Shown: positions 10,679-21,786, numbered from the stretch's first letter. The stretch is DNA of 64,000 bases from Hyaloraphidium curvatum (GCA_025558095.1 JAIVFI010000016.1:1-64000), one strand, 5' to 3'. Notes: generated by a model from the letters alone, not told the origin. Numbers and translations: made by a program.

Positions 10679-11429
10679 TCGACTGCGGTGCAGCGGGGCT
10701 CGGGACGTGTGCCGGATCCCGGGGTGTTGGACTCCTCGCAAACGGAACACGGCTCCTCTCACGACTCCCATCGCCGTTGGCGCAAAGCATGTAGCTACTC
10801 AGCATGGCTATCAGCCGGCCTCCAACTATCGAAACGCGCGACCTGTGCCCCTGCGGGAACCCGAACAAGTTCGAAAGCTGTCACAAATGATGCTTGGATC
10901 AGTCGCTCCATTCGCGACTGCCCAGATGTACATGCATAGCTTCGCGCGCAGTCCCGCCCGTGCTCCTTCCAGTGCAGTAGTACAGTAGTACGCAACTCCG
11001 CCCCCGTTGCACCTGCTCCTGTAACAGCTCCTGCCGCCTTTTCGTCGCGGCGCACTTGCATAACAGCCAGCAGGTACTCGCACCCCATAGGCTTCTCTCG
11101 GAGACCTAGAAACGGGCGATCCAGTACGAGGGGAAGCTGGCGTTGCGCGGGGCTGGTGCGACGGTAGAATCGCCCCGCCGTCTTCGAATCGCGCCCCAGC
11201 GCCGACAAGGACCACAGGGTCGGTGGCGGAAGAGTCCGAGGAGTAGCCTCCTGGCGTTTGGGCGCCGAATTTTGGTTCTGGAGCCGTGGACGGGGACCGG
11301 CCGATCTCGGTTTTGCGCGGTGCGGACGCTTCAGCCACGCGATTCCCTTCGTGTTTGCACCCGCCGTCACCTAATCGCACCGCCGGCTCCTCCCCCGTTT
11401 CCGCAGCGCCCCCGCCCCCGCCGACGACG
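10679..11429. other. Intergenic, nothing recognised
   Basis: About 750 bases; no gene, RNA or repeat recognised on either strand. Confidence 0.4.
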
Positions 11430-12967
11430 ATGCCCTCCCGGAAAAACCTCCCGACACTCTCGGTCGGCCTCGCCGCGCTGCTGCTCGCCTCCCTGGTCGC
11501 CCCCGCCCGTTCCGTCGCCGTGTGGGTTCGGAGCCCGGCCCGACGCCGTGCTTCCCGCACTTACCCCGTCTTCTGACAGCCCTGGTGGCGGCGCGGCGCT
11601 CGTGATCTACCGACGGGGGTGCGGCGAGTGCCCGGAGGAGGCGTACTGCGAGTTCGGCTACCCCGGTGCGCCGGAGGGGCACGTCGGTGGGTTCCTGCGG
11701 GGCCCCGGGGCTGCGACAGGCGTCCTGATCTGTACCTCGCAGCCTGCGTCGCGAACGAGATCGAAGCCTCGCACCAGCTCTACCGCCGCTACACCCAACT
11801 TGGTACGCCTTCGCCACGCGGCTGATCACTTCCATCGACTTGCTGATCGATGTTTCCCTTCGCTCCCTCCAAAGACTCCTGCACCGCGTCCGCGGGGCGG
11901 AGCCTCGTTGTGGCCAAGATCGGCGACGGCACCTTCGACATCACGCAGAACACCTCGGCCCCCCTGACGCTCGACTTCCTCAACCCCTGCGACTTCTCCG
12001 TGCGCCGCACCCTGGCTTTTGACACCACCGGATCCAACGCCTTCACCACCTGGGGCACGCCGCGGCCCAACAGTGCCCTGATTCACTCGCCTTCCCTCGC
12101 TTCCGGCGAGGAGTCGACCTTCCTCCTGGTCCCGGGTTATCCGAAAGAGTCCGGTGACGCTGGTACGGGTACGGAAGCCGATTCCGTCGCGGCGGTTGTC
12201 GTAGATCCCGATGGCACAGTCAGGATCCGGTTTACCTTCGGACCGGCATGGGGGATGGGGCGCGGCATCACCGGTGCCTTCCCCTACAAAGGCAACGACG
12301 GATCGTGGAGGTTCGTCGGCAGCGGCTTGGACGGATTGGTCTCCTGCAAGCTCGACGGGACCGGCTACGAGGTCGTCCCCGTCGCTGGTCAGGACGCCCG
12401 CGGGTTCGCAGAGGACGATCGCGCGCCCATGTAGGTCGCCCTTTGCGTCTTGCCTGTGAGCAAAATGACCCGAGCACTTGAACCAGTTGGACGACCGCGG
12501 GCAGATCCGGTCTCAGGTTCATATTCCCCGCCTACAGGTCCTCAACGCCTTCCAACGGCGCTAGCCCGCTTTCCGGGCGCAACGGCGCGCAGTTCCTCTT
12601 CTGGCAATCTACCGAAGGCGGTGCCTATGATACCCTCTATTTTGCCGACATCAACGCGGCGTCTGCCAGCCCCTCCTTCGGCGGCGTGCAGAAGTGGACC
12701 CGGACCGCGACCTCTCCCGAAGCTTGGACTCGTCAGGCCAGGTTCTTCCCGTCGACGACCGCAGCAGGGTGCCGCGGCTTGGCCGTGTACCGGAACGGCA
12801 CGGACGTCGTCATCCTCACGACGACGGCCGAGACCGCGCCCAACAGGCTGATCCAGTTCATCGATACGGGCTACACCGGCGATACGGCCGTCACCGACTT
12901 CGAGGTCAAGGTGCCGGCCTCGCCGGGGATCGCCCTGCAAGGGCTGGCTTGGATCGTTCAGGAGTGA
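11430..12967 (+). CDS. Secreted cysteine-module protein 2 fused to a propeller-like domain (family A)
   Basis: Exons 11430-11521, 11580-11686, 11743-11802, 11875-12430 and 12538-12967 give 414 residues; introns are 58, 56, 72 and 107 nt. Residues 1-30 are a signal peptide (hydrophobic LAALLLASLV, then ARSVAV). The family module follows: YRRGCGECPEEAYCEFGYP, APEGHV|ACV, LYRRY. Here the YCEF cysteine codon is contiguous: the intron that splits it in the other members is absent, and a different intron sits between HV and ACV. Instead of a PAN-like tail there are ~325 residues rich in short strands with repeats such as LAVYRNGTDVVILTTT and RLIQFIDTG, which resemble blades of a secreted beta-propeller. 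Propeller assignment is inference from pattern only. The 107-nt last intron is the least certain. Confidence 0.65.
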
Positions 12968-13082
12968 GGCGTGCCCACTCTGCGGTGGTTACTGTTGGCG
13001 ACGAGAAGGGGATCTGCTGTTGGACTCTATCTTCTGTGTCAAGATGCACTACAGCTCGTAGAACTCGACGCCCTCGTTGCAT

Positions 13083-15026
13083 TTAGTACTCGAGGTCCTG
13101 CCCGTTCCAGAACGCCCCGTGGAACCCGAACCCGACCACGTGCCGCCCCGCCTCCGTCCCGTCGAACACGCACCGCGCCACCTCCTCCATCCGCGCCGCG
13201 TCGAGCACCACCAGCGCCGACGACGTCCTGGCCGCGTCGAAGCACACCGTCAGCAGCACGCCGTCGTCCTCCTCCGTTGCGCCGGGGCGCGGGACGAAGA
13301 TGGGCTCGGACGGGTACAGGCCGGGGGCCGACCAGGTCGTGCTCGTGTAGGCCTTGGCAATCGACTGGTGGGCCGTGGCGTCATTAGGCCCGGTGCGAGA
13401 GCGGCGGCAGAGCACAGAGACCCACCATCTTCTTGATCCCGGAAAACAGCCACACCTTCCCCTCCTCCTCTTCCCCCTGCGCGAGCGCATACACCCACCT
13501 CAGCCTCCCCGTCCCCGCCAGATCGGGATGGAACCTCGCCAGCTCCACCCCCGCCCCCGGATGCAGTACCTCCGGCACCACCCCATCCTTGACCCTCGCC
13601 ACCGCGGTCCCGGGCACGTCGTACCTCCCCGGGTCCGGGAACACGTACCGCCGCACGTCGCCGAACCGCGCCTGGCCCAGCTCCACGGTGCGGCGGGCGG
13701 TGCTCCGGACGAGGGAGGCGTCGTCGTAGCCGATCAGGGTGAGGACGAGGGAGCCGTCGGGGGCGTCGTAGGCGTCAATGGTGTCTGCGGTCGAATGGGA
13801 GATCGCTGGTAAGGTGTTTGGAGGTCCAAATGGAGCGGGAGACGCACGGAAGCACCACGCGGCGGGCGCGGTGTACAGGGCGACGAGGCGATTGTGTTTG
13901 CGCGAGATGAAGGCGAAGGTGGTACCCTTGCTGGGATCCCACTTGTAGGCGCCGACCAAGCTCCCGTGCCTTGAAGGGGGGCGGTAAGCGATCGTCCGGC
14001 ACCCATGCCTGTGCCGCCCACCAGAAGATACCCAGCCCGGACCCGAGATGGTACGGCCAGAACGGCATCACCACGAAGCGGTCCGTCATCGCGAACGAAT
14101 GAATGTAGGTCGTGGTGGGAGGCGTAAAGGACGCGATGATCTTGCCCTTGGGATCCTCGAGCGTCGTCGACAGCACCGTCATCTTCGGCGTCCCGCCGAG
14201 GGACATGGTGAAGTTGACCCGCTCCCCCGTCTTGAAATCGATCTGCCCGTGCGCGGCGCTCAACGGCCCCGGACCCATCTCCCGGTTCAGGTCCTGGTAT
14301 CCGTACAGCGCGACGGGCTCGAGGGTGACGGGGTCAAGCTGCTGCAGTTCGTTCACGTCCGTCTTGACCACCAGCGTGCGGGGCATCCCCGGCGCGGGCT
14401 TGCCCGGGGGCGGCGAAGGGATGGGAAAGTCGGGGGACACGGTCACACCGACGTTGCCGGAATCAACGGGCCGCTTGCTGGCCGGCGGCTGCGGGTTGGT
14501 GAAGCGGCTGTAGAATGACATGAAACGGCCGAGGAGCGAGACGCAGGGGTCCGTCTCCTGTCCGAACGAGACGGGCAGGCCGCCCTCGCGGCGGATGAGC
14601 TCCTCGACGCCCTTGGCCGTGTTGCGGTTCCGGTACAGGACCTTCTGGTCGGGCGTGATTTCAAATCGGTGGATTTGGCTCTGCGGCGGCCTTCAGCGGG
14701 ACCAACTGGGGTTTCGAGACAAGGAAACCCACGAGCCCGTCGAACCAGTGCGAGATCGAGTGCTTGGCCCGGCCCGTCTTCTTGGCCGCCTCGGGAGACA
14801 GTTCGACGTCGTATGTCCCCGGTCCCGCGCGGTACAGCACGCCGCGGAGCCACGTCGGCAGCTCCCCGCGGACGGCGAGCTCCACCGGCGCGGTGACTTC
14901 CGGGTTGTTGCGGAGCGCCTGGGCAAAGGGCGGCGGCGGCGGGCGCTGGGCGGACGAAGCGGGCGACAGCGCCGCGGCGACGTGGGCGACGCGGCGGCGC
15001 GCAGAATCGGCGTCGGAGTTCGGCAT
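13083..15026 (-). CDS. Carotenoid oxygenase (RPE65/CCD family)
   Basis: Exons, 5' to 3' on minus: 15026-14733, 14680-14022, 13969-13848, 13784-13426 and 13364-13083; introns 52, 52, 63 and 61 nt; 571 residues. Family landmarks appear in order: GELPTWLRGVLYRAGPGTYD and HWFDG near the N-terminus, SAAHGQ, YIHSFAMTDRF, CFHTIDAYD (rebuilt across intron 3), and YPSEPIFVPRPG to GFHGAF at the C-terminus. The four iron-binding histidines are those of AAHG, IHSF, FHTI and GFHG. These enzymes use non-haem Fe(II) and O2 to cleave carotenoids or related alkenes such as apocarotenoids and stilbenes; substrate is not readable. An in-frame upstream Met at 15218 would add an Arg-rich 64-residue leader, possibly organellar. 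The 5' end faces cysteine-module gene 3 tail-first. Confidence 0.88.
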
Positions 15027-15271
15027 TGCTGCGGTTCGGAAAGGAGCCGGCGCGGCCTTTTGGAGCTGGGCGACGGGCGACGCACGGAGCGTCGGCCGCG
15101 ACCCGGCGAAAGGCCCAATCTCCGTCCGGCCACAGCCACCTGGACGCAAGCTGGAGCATCCGGGTTGCCATCGCATCGCGATTCGACCGAGCTCGTGCGG
15201 CATGAAGACGGATAGCATTGCAGGAGTTTACAGATCGGCGTCTTCAAGCATCCCGGAGGGTCAGCAGGGGA

Positions 15272-16109
15272 TCACGGGCACTGTCCCGCCGGGCACGCCC
15301 CCTTGCTCCACACCACGCCGCCGGAGTAGGTTGAGGTGGCTCCTATGGAGCTGAAGTGGTAGCACCCCTGGGGGCTGGCGTTGTAAAAGAGCCCCTGGCA
15401 CGTCGAGTTTGCGGTGCACGACTCCCTGCACTGGGTCGCCGTCATCTCGGTGGAGGCGAATATCTGCGTCGAGCAGAAGAATTCCGGGACCTTGGCGCCG
15501 CAGTCCTGCATCGGGCACGTCGTACCCGGGCAGCTGCCCCTGGTTCTCATGACGGTGTTGGCAAAGAACGGGTCCGCCGGCTCCGAGGCACCGATGGCCC
15601 CGACCGTCGCGTAATGCAGGCACTTCTGTGGCAAACCGACGGGTTCGGCCCAGAGAAATCCGGCGCAGCTCGGGTCCAGGAAGCAGTCCATCTCGCACCC
15701 TGCCTCGTTGGTGTCCTTGGTGCGGAGTTCGGCGGAGCAGGACGCCCGCGGATAGCTGGTGCCGCATCGTACGAACGACTCGAACGGCGGGTCAGTATAC
15801 CGGCGGTACAGGGAATGTCGGTCGGCTGTCTCTGACACGCAGGCGACGTGGCCGGCGGGGCAGCCTTGGTAGGAAAACTCGCTGCGGGCCGAGGCGGTCA
15901 GCGCCCATCGCGACATCGGCATCGCCGTCCCACCAAAATTCGTAATCCTCGCACTGGGCGCACGAGCGGGCACACAGGACGCGGGGCTGGGCGGGCGCGG
16001 CGCCGGCGAGGCTGCGGTGCGGCGGGTGAGCGGTGCGCGGCGGGCCAGGCGGGGCCACCTACGCAGGGAAGAGCGCCGCCACGAGGGCGGACGCGGCGAG
16101 CGGGAGCAT
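15272..16109 (-). CDS. Secreted cysteine-module protein 3 with two PAN/Apple-like repeats (family A)
   Basis: Exons 16109-16063, 16011-15934 and 15881-15272 on minus; introns 51 and 52 nt; 244 residues. The signal peptide (LPLAASALVAALFPALAGAA) is split by intron 1. The family module is VLCARSCAQCEDYEF, then C-EF with TG|C split by intron 2, CPAGHVACV, LYRRY. Two cysteine repeats follow, each with the C-x3-C ... C core (EAGCEMDCFLDPSCAGF and TATQCRESCTANSTCQGLF) and each closing with a G-[SA]-C-P motif (SCPGTTCP and ACPAGQCP). This is the longest PAN-like tail of the family, suggesting internal duplication. Likely extracellular; ligand unknown. Confidence 0.72.
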
Positions 16110-17254
16110 GAGCGCTGTTTTTATTGGCGTTGGAGGTGAGTTCGTTTGGAGTTGTGGGAGTCACGCGCGGAGTCATTCGGGAGTCACAACCCTGAGGACC
16201 CGTTGGCTGTGCAGTCCGACCGATCGCTCGAGCCGGCACGTGTCACATTAGTTTCTCGTCGTCTACCATAGCAACATCACGTTTCATTGCCGCACGATCC
16301 AAGCACGCCCTTGGAGCGCGGCCGATCCACGCGGCTTGTCCGGGAAGGACGTGACCTGCACCGCGCTGCCCATGTTCTTGTGTCACATGACGAAAAACCC
16401 CAAATGCCTGCCTGTAAAGTGTTTTGGCGGTCGTTGTTCGAGCATGACGCCGTCCATGACGAGAGCGGCCGGTGCGCGGCCCGGCGCCTCGCCACCGGCG
16501 GCGGGCGGCGGGGCGGCGAACGGGGCGGATCGACCTCCCAGACGGATGACACTGCACGACATCCCCTATTGTCGATGCCCGCGGTTCGGACGGTCCTCGC
16601 GCGCCGCAAACAAGCGCGCTTCGGTCACGGCGGCGAGATTCGTCCGTCCCTCGAACCAGCCCGGCATGGGGTTGCGTGCGGCAAGTCGTCCGCCCACGTC
16701 GGGGAACTGCTTCGGCGCCGACATCGCCCAATCCCCGTGCGAATCTCCATCCACGGGCCGGTCATCAACGAATCCTGTGCCGTCGCCTCGTTTTCTCGCG
16801 ACACGGTGGTCGGTCACTAGCCACCCGCGGCGGCTTCTGCCCTCACTCCCCGACCGCGCTCCCGAACTGCAGGCGGCGCTCCCAGCCCCTCCAACGGGGC
16901 GTCTTTTGTCGCATTGCGTGCCTGTCCCAAGGTGATGTGCCTCGATGGCGCTGAGGTTTCGCCCGGCGGCGGTTTCACGGCGGCAACAACGCCGCCCGCC
17001 ATCGGGACCGACGTGCCGCACGCCGTCTCCGAACGCCCCGCATCGCATCGCCAGCCCGTGAGGAGCGCGTCCGATGCACTCCAAAAAATGACGCGCAACG
17101 GATGGCTGCCGTCAGGTCCGTCCCCGGGGCGATCGGCTCGTGCGCGGAACAGCGGGCCGACTTGGCGGCCCGATTTTCGATCGGGCGGCTGCCGCCCACA
17201 ACAAGGGAAATCGAGGGAACCGGCAAACTCGCCATCCCCCCGCATCCCTCCGCG
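16110..17254. other. Intergenic between two divergent cysteine-module genes
   Basis: About 1.1 kb separating the divergent starts at 16109 (minus) and 17255 (plus). No gene recognised; the listed open frames overlap one another and carry no motif. It could hold shared promoter elements for the two paralogues, which is inference. Confidence 0.4.
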
Positions 17255-17979
17255 ATGGCCCGAACCCTCACCTTGACGGCCTTTGTCTTGGCGTTCGCGC
17301 TGCTCGCCGGCGCGGCGCCCGCGGGCACGTGCGCCGCGCTCGCCCGCGAGGGCCCTATCGGGTGCTGACCTGCCGCAGCGCGCCCGCCCCCGCAGGTCCC
17401 GCGGTGCTCTTCCGCCGCAGCTGCGGGGACTGCCCCTTCGACGCGTACTGGTATGTGCCGATCGGGACCCGCCCGCCGCCCGCGCCCCGGACCGCGCTGA
17501 CCCACCCGCCGCCACCCGGCCGCTCCCCCACCCCCCGATCCCTCGAACCACCGCCCGCCGTTCCCCCGCCATCCAGCGAGTTCGGCCACCCCGACGCCCC
17601 CGAGGACCACGTCGCCTGCGTGGAGCAGACGCAGGAGGCCTCCCACGCCCTGTACAGGCGCTACGACACCTCCGACCTCTACTACAACTGCACCACCCTC
17701 CCCGGCTGGGAGCCGGGCGTCACCTGCGGCACGGCGACCGCAGCGAGCAACCCCACGGAGATCATCGACGTTGCCAACGTGGCGGCATGCAGGAAGATCT
17801 GTGACGAGGAGCCGACGTGCGCGGTCTTCTGGCTCATCGGGGCCAGTCCGGCGTCGTGCTTCTGGTACACGGCCGCGCAATGCACCACCCGCTGCAACAG
17901 TGGTGCGGAGGACATCTCCTTCCCGTTCAAGAAGACCCTGGGATCGTGCCCGAGCACGAACTGCACCGCTTCCGGCTGA
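17255..17979 (+). CDS. Secreted cysteine-module protein 4 (family A)
   Basis: Exons 17255-17328, 17379-17450 and 17577-17979; introns 50 and 126 nt; 182 residues. Signal peptide LTAFVLAFALLAGAAPAG. Module: VLFRRSCGDCPFDAY, C-EF (TG|C split by intron 2), PDAPEDHVACV, ALYRRY. A single PAN/Apple-like tail follows with VAACRKICDEEPTCAVF as the core and LGSCPSTNC near the end. Intron 2 is 126 nt, a multiple of three without stops, so it could be retained and add a Pro-rich linker before the SEF segment. Placement opposite gene 3 suggests local duplication and inversion. Confidence 0.72.
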
Positions 17980-18316
17980 CGGTCAGGTGCAGCGCGTTTT
18001 GCGGGAGCTGGCAACCAACACGAACGGGCAGTGCCACGGGGTGGCACACACCGGCCGCTGCCTACATCCTCGGGTCCGTCCCCAGCCACCGCCGCATCCC
18101 ACCATTCCCCCTGCCCGTCCATCCACACCCTCCGTCCTCCTCCAGCAGCCGCGTCAAGCAGGGCGACCCGCACCCACTCGCCGCCCTGCCCCCCCTTCCT
18201 CCGCAGGGCCGGGGCATTCCGGGTAAGGCAGCGTCCTGGCACGTCACCGGGAGTGACCATGCCGCAGCCGCGCATCCGCACCCGCCTCCGACCCCGAAGC
18301 ACGCCCGGCCGGGCCG
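17980..18316. other. Convergent intergenic gap, nothing recognised
   Basis: About 340 bases between the stops of the cysteine-module gene 4 and the SGNH-type gene. Confidence 0.4.
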
Positions 18317-19813
18317 TCAGTACACCGCGACCCCCGCGACCTGCACCCCCTCCCCGCTCGTCAGGTTCAGCACGCCCCTCCCGGCCCCGGCGGGCAGCGT
18401 GCAGTTGCACACCATCGTGTACAAGGGCGCCCCCAGCGCCCTCGGCGCGAACTCGCACCTCGTCCCGGCAAACTCGCCCAGCAGCGCGCCGCTCGCGCCG
18501 TACGCCAGCACGCAGAGTTCCCCGGCCCCGACGGCGTCGACGTCGAACGCGATCCACGCGTCGTCGGAAGCCGGGGTGTAGGTCCGCTTGGTGTCGGTGC
18601 GGGCGGTGCCGAAGCCGTTGGTCTCGCGGTACTCGCGGAGGGGGAAGGCGTGGGAGGAGAGGGGACCGAGGGAGGGGGAGTGCGTGTGGGTGAGGGTGAG
18701 GTTGCAGCGCGGGGCGGGGGGTGGGGCGGCGGTGGCGTTGGAGGGCGCCCGGGAGGGGGGGGGAGGGCGTTCCGTGGCGTCGATCTCGACCGCCACATCC
18801 TCCTCGTCGAGCCACTCGCCCAGGTCCCCGCACTCGGCTCCCGCCTCGTCCTCGCTGGCGAGCCGGAAGGCGTCCCAGATGTAGTCACCAAAGAGGTTGT
18901 GGCCAAAGACCCCGAAATGCGGGTCGCCCGCGTAGGCAAACAGCTGCTTGCTCCACTCGCGCAGCAGCTCCAGCGTCCGCCCCGTGGCGTTGGGGAACCC
19001 CTCGACGACGGCTGGGTCCGTCGGGTCCGGGCTGCCCGGCAGGGCGGCCGCCACGCCGTGCAGCCACGACACCAGGGGGAGGTCCAGCTTGCGCGCCGCC
19101 GCGAGCTGCACGGGAAACAGCGTACGCCACCTGCACCTCGCGCCCTCGCGCTGCGGCACCTGCCCAAGGCACGGCTGGAACACGGCGCCCGCGAGCACCA
19201 CGGCGGCGGTGCCGTTGCGCGAGCGGCCGGGGGCGCGCAGCAGCGTGTCCAGGAACGAGGCGTACTTGCCCGCGTCCAGGCCGAAGCGCTCGCCGGGCAC
19301 GTCGAGCGCCATGTTCTCCTGGAACTCCGCGACCCACACGTCGGGCATCTCGCCGTCTGCGGTGACGAGGGCGTGGATGTTTTCGAGGCACAGCATGGGC
19401 AGCGTGTAGTCCGACGCGCCCTGCGCCAGGCTGACGACGTCGGCGCCGTATGCCGCGGCGATCGTGCCGGGGCGCTCCCTCAATAGTTTTTGGAGCACGC
19501 CGGGGAAGGCCAGCGAGGCGTCGGGCACACCGGCGCCGGCCGAGAACGAGCCGCCCAGCACGCCGACCCGCAATGGACGCCCCGCGGCCGCCGCGGTGCG
19601 CATCGCACGTCTCAGACGGCACAGCGAGCCCCGGTGGGCGAGGGCACGTGAGCGCGAGGCGCCGAGACCTGACGCGTCCCACGGCGCGGGCGGCGGGGGA
19701 GGGGGACGCGGGCGGAGTGCCGCCGGCGAATCGCCGGGCGGGAACAGGTAGAGCGGCAACAGGAGGAGCGCGACCACGGCCGGGAGCGCCCCCGCCCACG
19801 CTGGGCCCCGCAT
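18317..19813 (-). CDS. SGNH/GDSL-type hydrolase-like, membrane-anchored or secreted
   Basis: Intronless, 498 residues, start ATG at 19813. Residues 5-27 form a hydrophobic signal anchor, then a Pro-rich stalk. The catalytic domain begins at LRVGVLGGSFSAGAG, a GDSL-like block I with the nucleophile Ser, followed by strand-rich segments (YGADVVSLAQGASDY; WVAEFQENMAL) and the late block FGVFGHNLFGDYIWDAF that could supply the His. After about residue 330 comes a Thr/Pro/Ser linker with N-glycosylation sequons and a ~120-residue C-terminal beta-rich domain. Such enzymes de-esterify lipids or glycans; assignment to a named subfamily is not possible by eye. Its 5' end is divergent from the hydrolase at 19969. 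Confidence 0.6.
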   Translation of the reverse strand: MRGPAWAGALPAVVALLLLPLYLFPPGDSPAALRPRPPPPPPAPWDASGLGASRSRALAHRGSLCRLRRAMRTAAAAGRPLRVGVLGGSFSAGAGVPDASLAFPGVLQKLLRERPGTIAAAYGADVVSLAQGASDYTLPMLCLENIHALVTADGEMPDVWVAEFQENMALDVPGERFGLDAGKYASFLDTLLRAPGRSRNGTAAVVLAGAVFQPCLGQVPQREGARCRWRTLFPVQLAAARKLDLPLVSWLHGVAAALPGSPDPTDPAVVEGFPNATGRTLELLREWSKQLFAYAGDPHFGVFGHNLFGDYIWDAFRLASEDEAGAECGDLGEWLDEEDVAVEIDATERPPPPSRAPSNATAAPPPAPRCNLTLTHTHSPSLGPLSSHAFPLREYRETNGFGTARTDTKRTYTPASDDAWIAFDVDAVGAGELCVLAYGASGALLGEFAGTRCEFAPRALGAPLYTMVCNCTLPAGAGRGVLNLTSGEGVQVAGVAVY

Positions 19814-19859
19814 TTGTCGGGAGGGACTCTGGGTTTGTGGGTTGACGCTAGCTAAGCCC

Positions 19860-19941
19860 GAATTCCTCTGGTATCGACCGGGCCTTAGCGAGCATTTCTC
19901 TGGTATCGACCACACTTTAGCCAGCATTTCCCTGCTATCGA
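19860..19941. repeat. 32-bp direct repeat, about 2.6 copies, in a divergent promoter
   Basis: Units at 19860-19891, 19892-19923 and a partial third from 19924 share CTCTGGTATCGACC and CTTAGC[GC]A. It fills the 155-bp gap between the SGNH-type gene (start 19813, minus) and the alpha/beta hydrolase (start 19969, plus), so it could be a shared operator. Confidence 0.7.
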
Positions 19942-19968
19942 GGGGTGTCTCCCGCTGCCCGCCTCTCG

Positions 19969-21786
19969 ATGCCGGTCTCTTCTCTGCGCCTGCTCCGCCG
20001 CGGCCCCGCGTTCGGCGGGCGCGCCTTCCGCTGTGGCGCGTACGAGCTGCTCGTCTGCGTCGCGGAAGGGACGGCGGCGGGGCAGCCGTTCGCCGTCGAC
20101 GTCGTTCTCCTTCGGCCCGCCGATTCCGCTGCCGCACAAACGCTCTTTTTCGAGGTCACCAACCGCGGAAACCCGCTGTCGCTCTTCCTGTTCTGCGACG
20201 CCCCCCGGCACGCCTCGTTCGCCGACCTCACCAGGCCCGAGGGCGCCGGCAACGGCTTTCTGTTCGACCTCGGGCTTGCCGTCGCGTGGACGGGGTGGCT
20301 GGGCACGATTCCGTGCTGGGGCACTTCCGATGCGGCCATGAACGTGAGGGACGCGTTTCCGGTGCTGCTTGGGACAAGTTTCCCCATGCTGGAGGGCGTG
20401 CAGGGGCGAGTGACAGAAGAGGCCGTCTTTGACCCTCCCTTTGCGCCCCGCGCCGTGATCCCGCTTGCCTACAAGCTCAATCGGACGTCGCCGGACTTTC
20501 GTATGACGGTCCGGGAGTCGCCGTCGGACCCCGAGGTCCAGGTCCCGCAGGACCTGTTCGCACCCTCGCGGCCGGGCAAGTCGGCCGTCCTCAAGCTCGA
20601 CGTCTCCAAACCCTTCGAACTCGGCGGCCGCACCTTCCACCCATCGGCCTGCATATTCACGCTGACGTACACCGCCGCCGACCCGCCCGCGATGGCATTG
20701 GGGTTCGATGCCACCCGCGACGTCCTCTCGCACCTGAAGCGCGCCGCCCTCTCCCCGGACCTCCTCCCCAACCATACCCCGCTTCCCTGCGCCGCGTTCG
20801 GGTACTCCCAATCCGGCCGCTTCCTGCGCTCGCTGCTGCACGAGTGCGGCAACCTGGACCCGTCCTCCGCGGGCGACGCCCCTGCCTCGCGTCGCCTGAT
20901 CGACCTCTGCCACCCCTTCGTCGCCGGCGCCCGCCTCCTCTCGCTCTCCTCCCCCTTCCCCTTCCCCGGGCGCTTCCCCCGCGCCTACGAGGACCATTCT
21001 TTCGTCCTCCCCTCCGCCGGCCGGCCGCACGCGTACCTCCCATCCTCCGCGGGACCGGGCATCCTCTCCCGCTGCCTCGACGAGGGCACGGCCCCCTTGC
21101 TCGTGCACGCTGACAGCTCCAACGAGTTCTGGCAGGGCTGGTCGTCGCTCCTCGGCCCTCCCCCCGCGGCGGACGCGGGCGTGAGGATGGTGCTGCTGCC
21201 GGCGTGCCCGCACTCGCCCGCGCCGGACTCGCCGCGGAGGTTGGAGCCCTTTGCGCACGGGGTCAACAGGCTCGACTACAGGCCCGCGCTGCGGGCCGTG
21301 CTCGCCGCCTCGCTGGGATGGCTCGCGGGCGGCCGGCCCCCGCCCAGCGCGTGGCCCTCGGCCCTTGCCCCCGCCTCCTCCCTCCCCGCGCTCCATCCCG
21401 ACCTCCCCTTCCCCGAAGCCAGCAACGCGCCGCACCCCTCCCTCCCCACGATGGTCCCCCTGCCCGGCGGGCCGGCGGCGGCCGAGGACGGCTGGCCGCT
21501 CGCGCAGCTCGCGGTCCCGCTCGGGAAATACGCGGGGTGGAACGTGCGCGTGCTTCCCGGCGGTCGGAGGGTGCTGGGGAGCATCCACGGGTCGTTCCTC
21601 CCCTTTTCGGTGGAGGAAGCGGCGCGGATGTATCCGGGCGGGAGGGACGAGTTCGTGCGGCGGACGGGGGAGTGGGTGAGGGGGGCGGTGGAGGGCGGGT
21701 GGTTGCTGGAGGGGGACACGGAGGGGATGGTGAAGGCGCAGGGGAAGCTGTGGGATGCGGTGGTCGGGGGGAGGGCGAGGTTGTAG
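19969..21786 (+). CDS. Alpha/beta hydrolase domain-containing protein (large bacterial-type family)
   Basis: Intronless, 605 residues. The nucleophile elbow is FGYSQSGRFLRSLLHE (GYSQSG), followed by HPFVAGARLLS as in the large alpha/beta hydrolase-domain proteins common in bacteria. The ~230 residues before the elbow form the long N-terminal part usual in this group. The C-terminal segment includes GKYAGWNVR and GSFLPF, also typical of that group. Length and layout fit; absence of introns in an otherwise intron-rich neighbourhood is compatible with acquisition from bacteria, which is inference. No signal peptide is visible. The ATG at 19969 is chosen because upstream in-frame alternatives are non-ATG. 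Confidence 0.72.
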   Translation: MPVSSLRLLRRGPAFGGRAFRCGAYELLVCVAEGTAAGQPFAVDVVLLRPADSAAAQTLFFEVTNRGNPLSLFLFCDAPRHASFADLTRPEGAGNGFLFDLGLAVAWTGWLGTIPCWGTSDAAMNVRDAFPVLLGTSFPMLEGVQGRVTEEAVFDPPFAPRAVIPLAYKLNRTSPDFRMTVRESPSDPEVQVPQDLFAPSRPGKSAVLKLDVSKPFELGGRTFHPSACIFTLTYTAADPPAMALGFDATRDVLSHLKRAALSPDLLPNHTPLPCAAFGYSQSGRFLRSLLHECGNLDPSSAGDAPASRRLIDLCHPFVAGARLLSLSSPFPFPGRFPRAYEDHSFVLPSAGRPHAYLPSSAGPGILSRCLDEGTAPLLVHADSSNEFWQGWSSLLGPPPAADAGVRMVLLPACPHSPAPDSPRRLEPFAHGVNRLDYRPALRAVLAASLGWLAGGRPPPSAWPSALAPASSLPALHPDLPFPEASNAPHPSLPTMVPLPGGPAAAEDGWPLAQLAVPLGKYAGWNVRVLPGGRRVLGSIHGSFLPFSVEEAARMYPGGRDEFVRRTGEWVRGAVEGGWLLEGDTEGMVKAQGKLWDAVVGGRARL

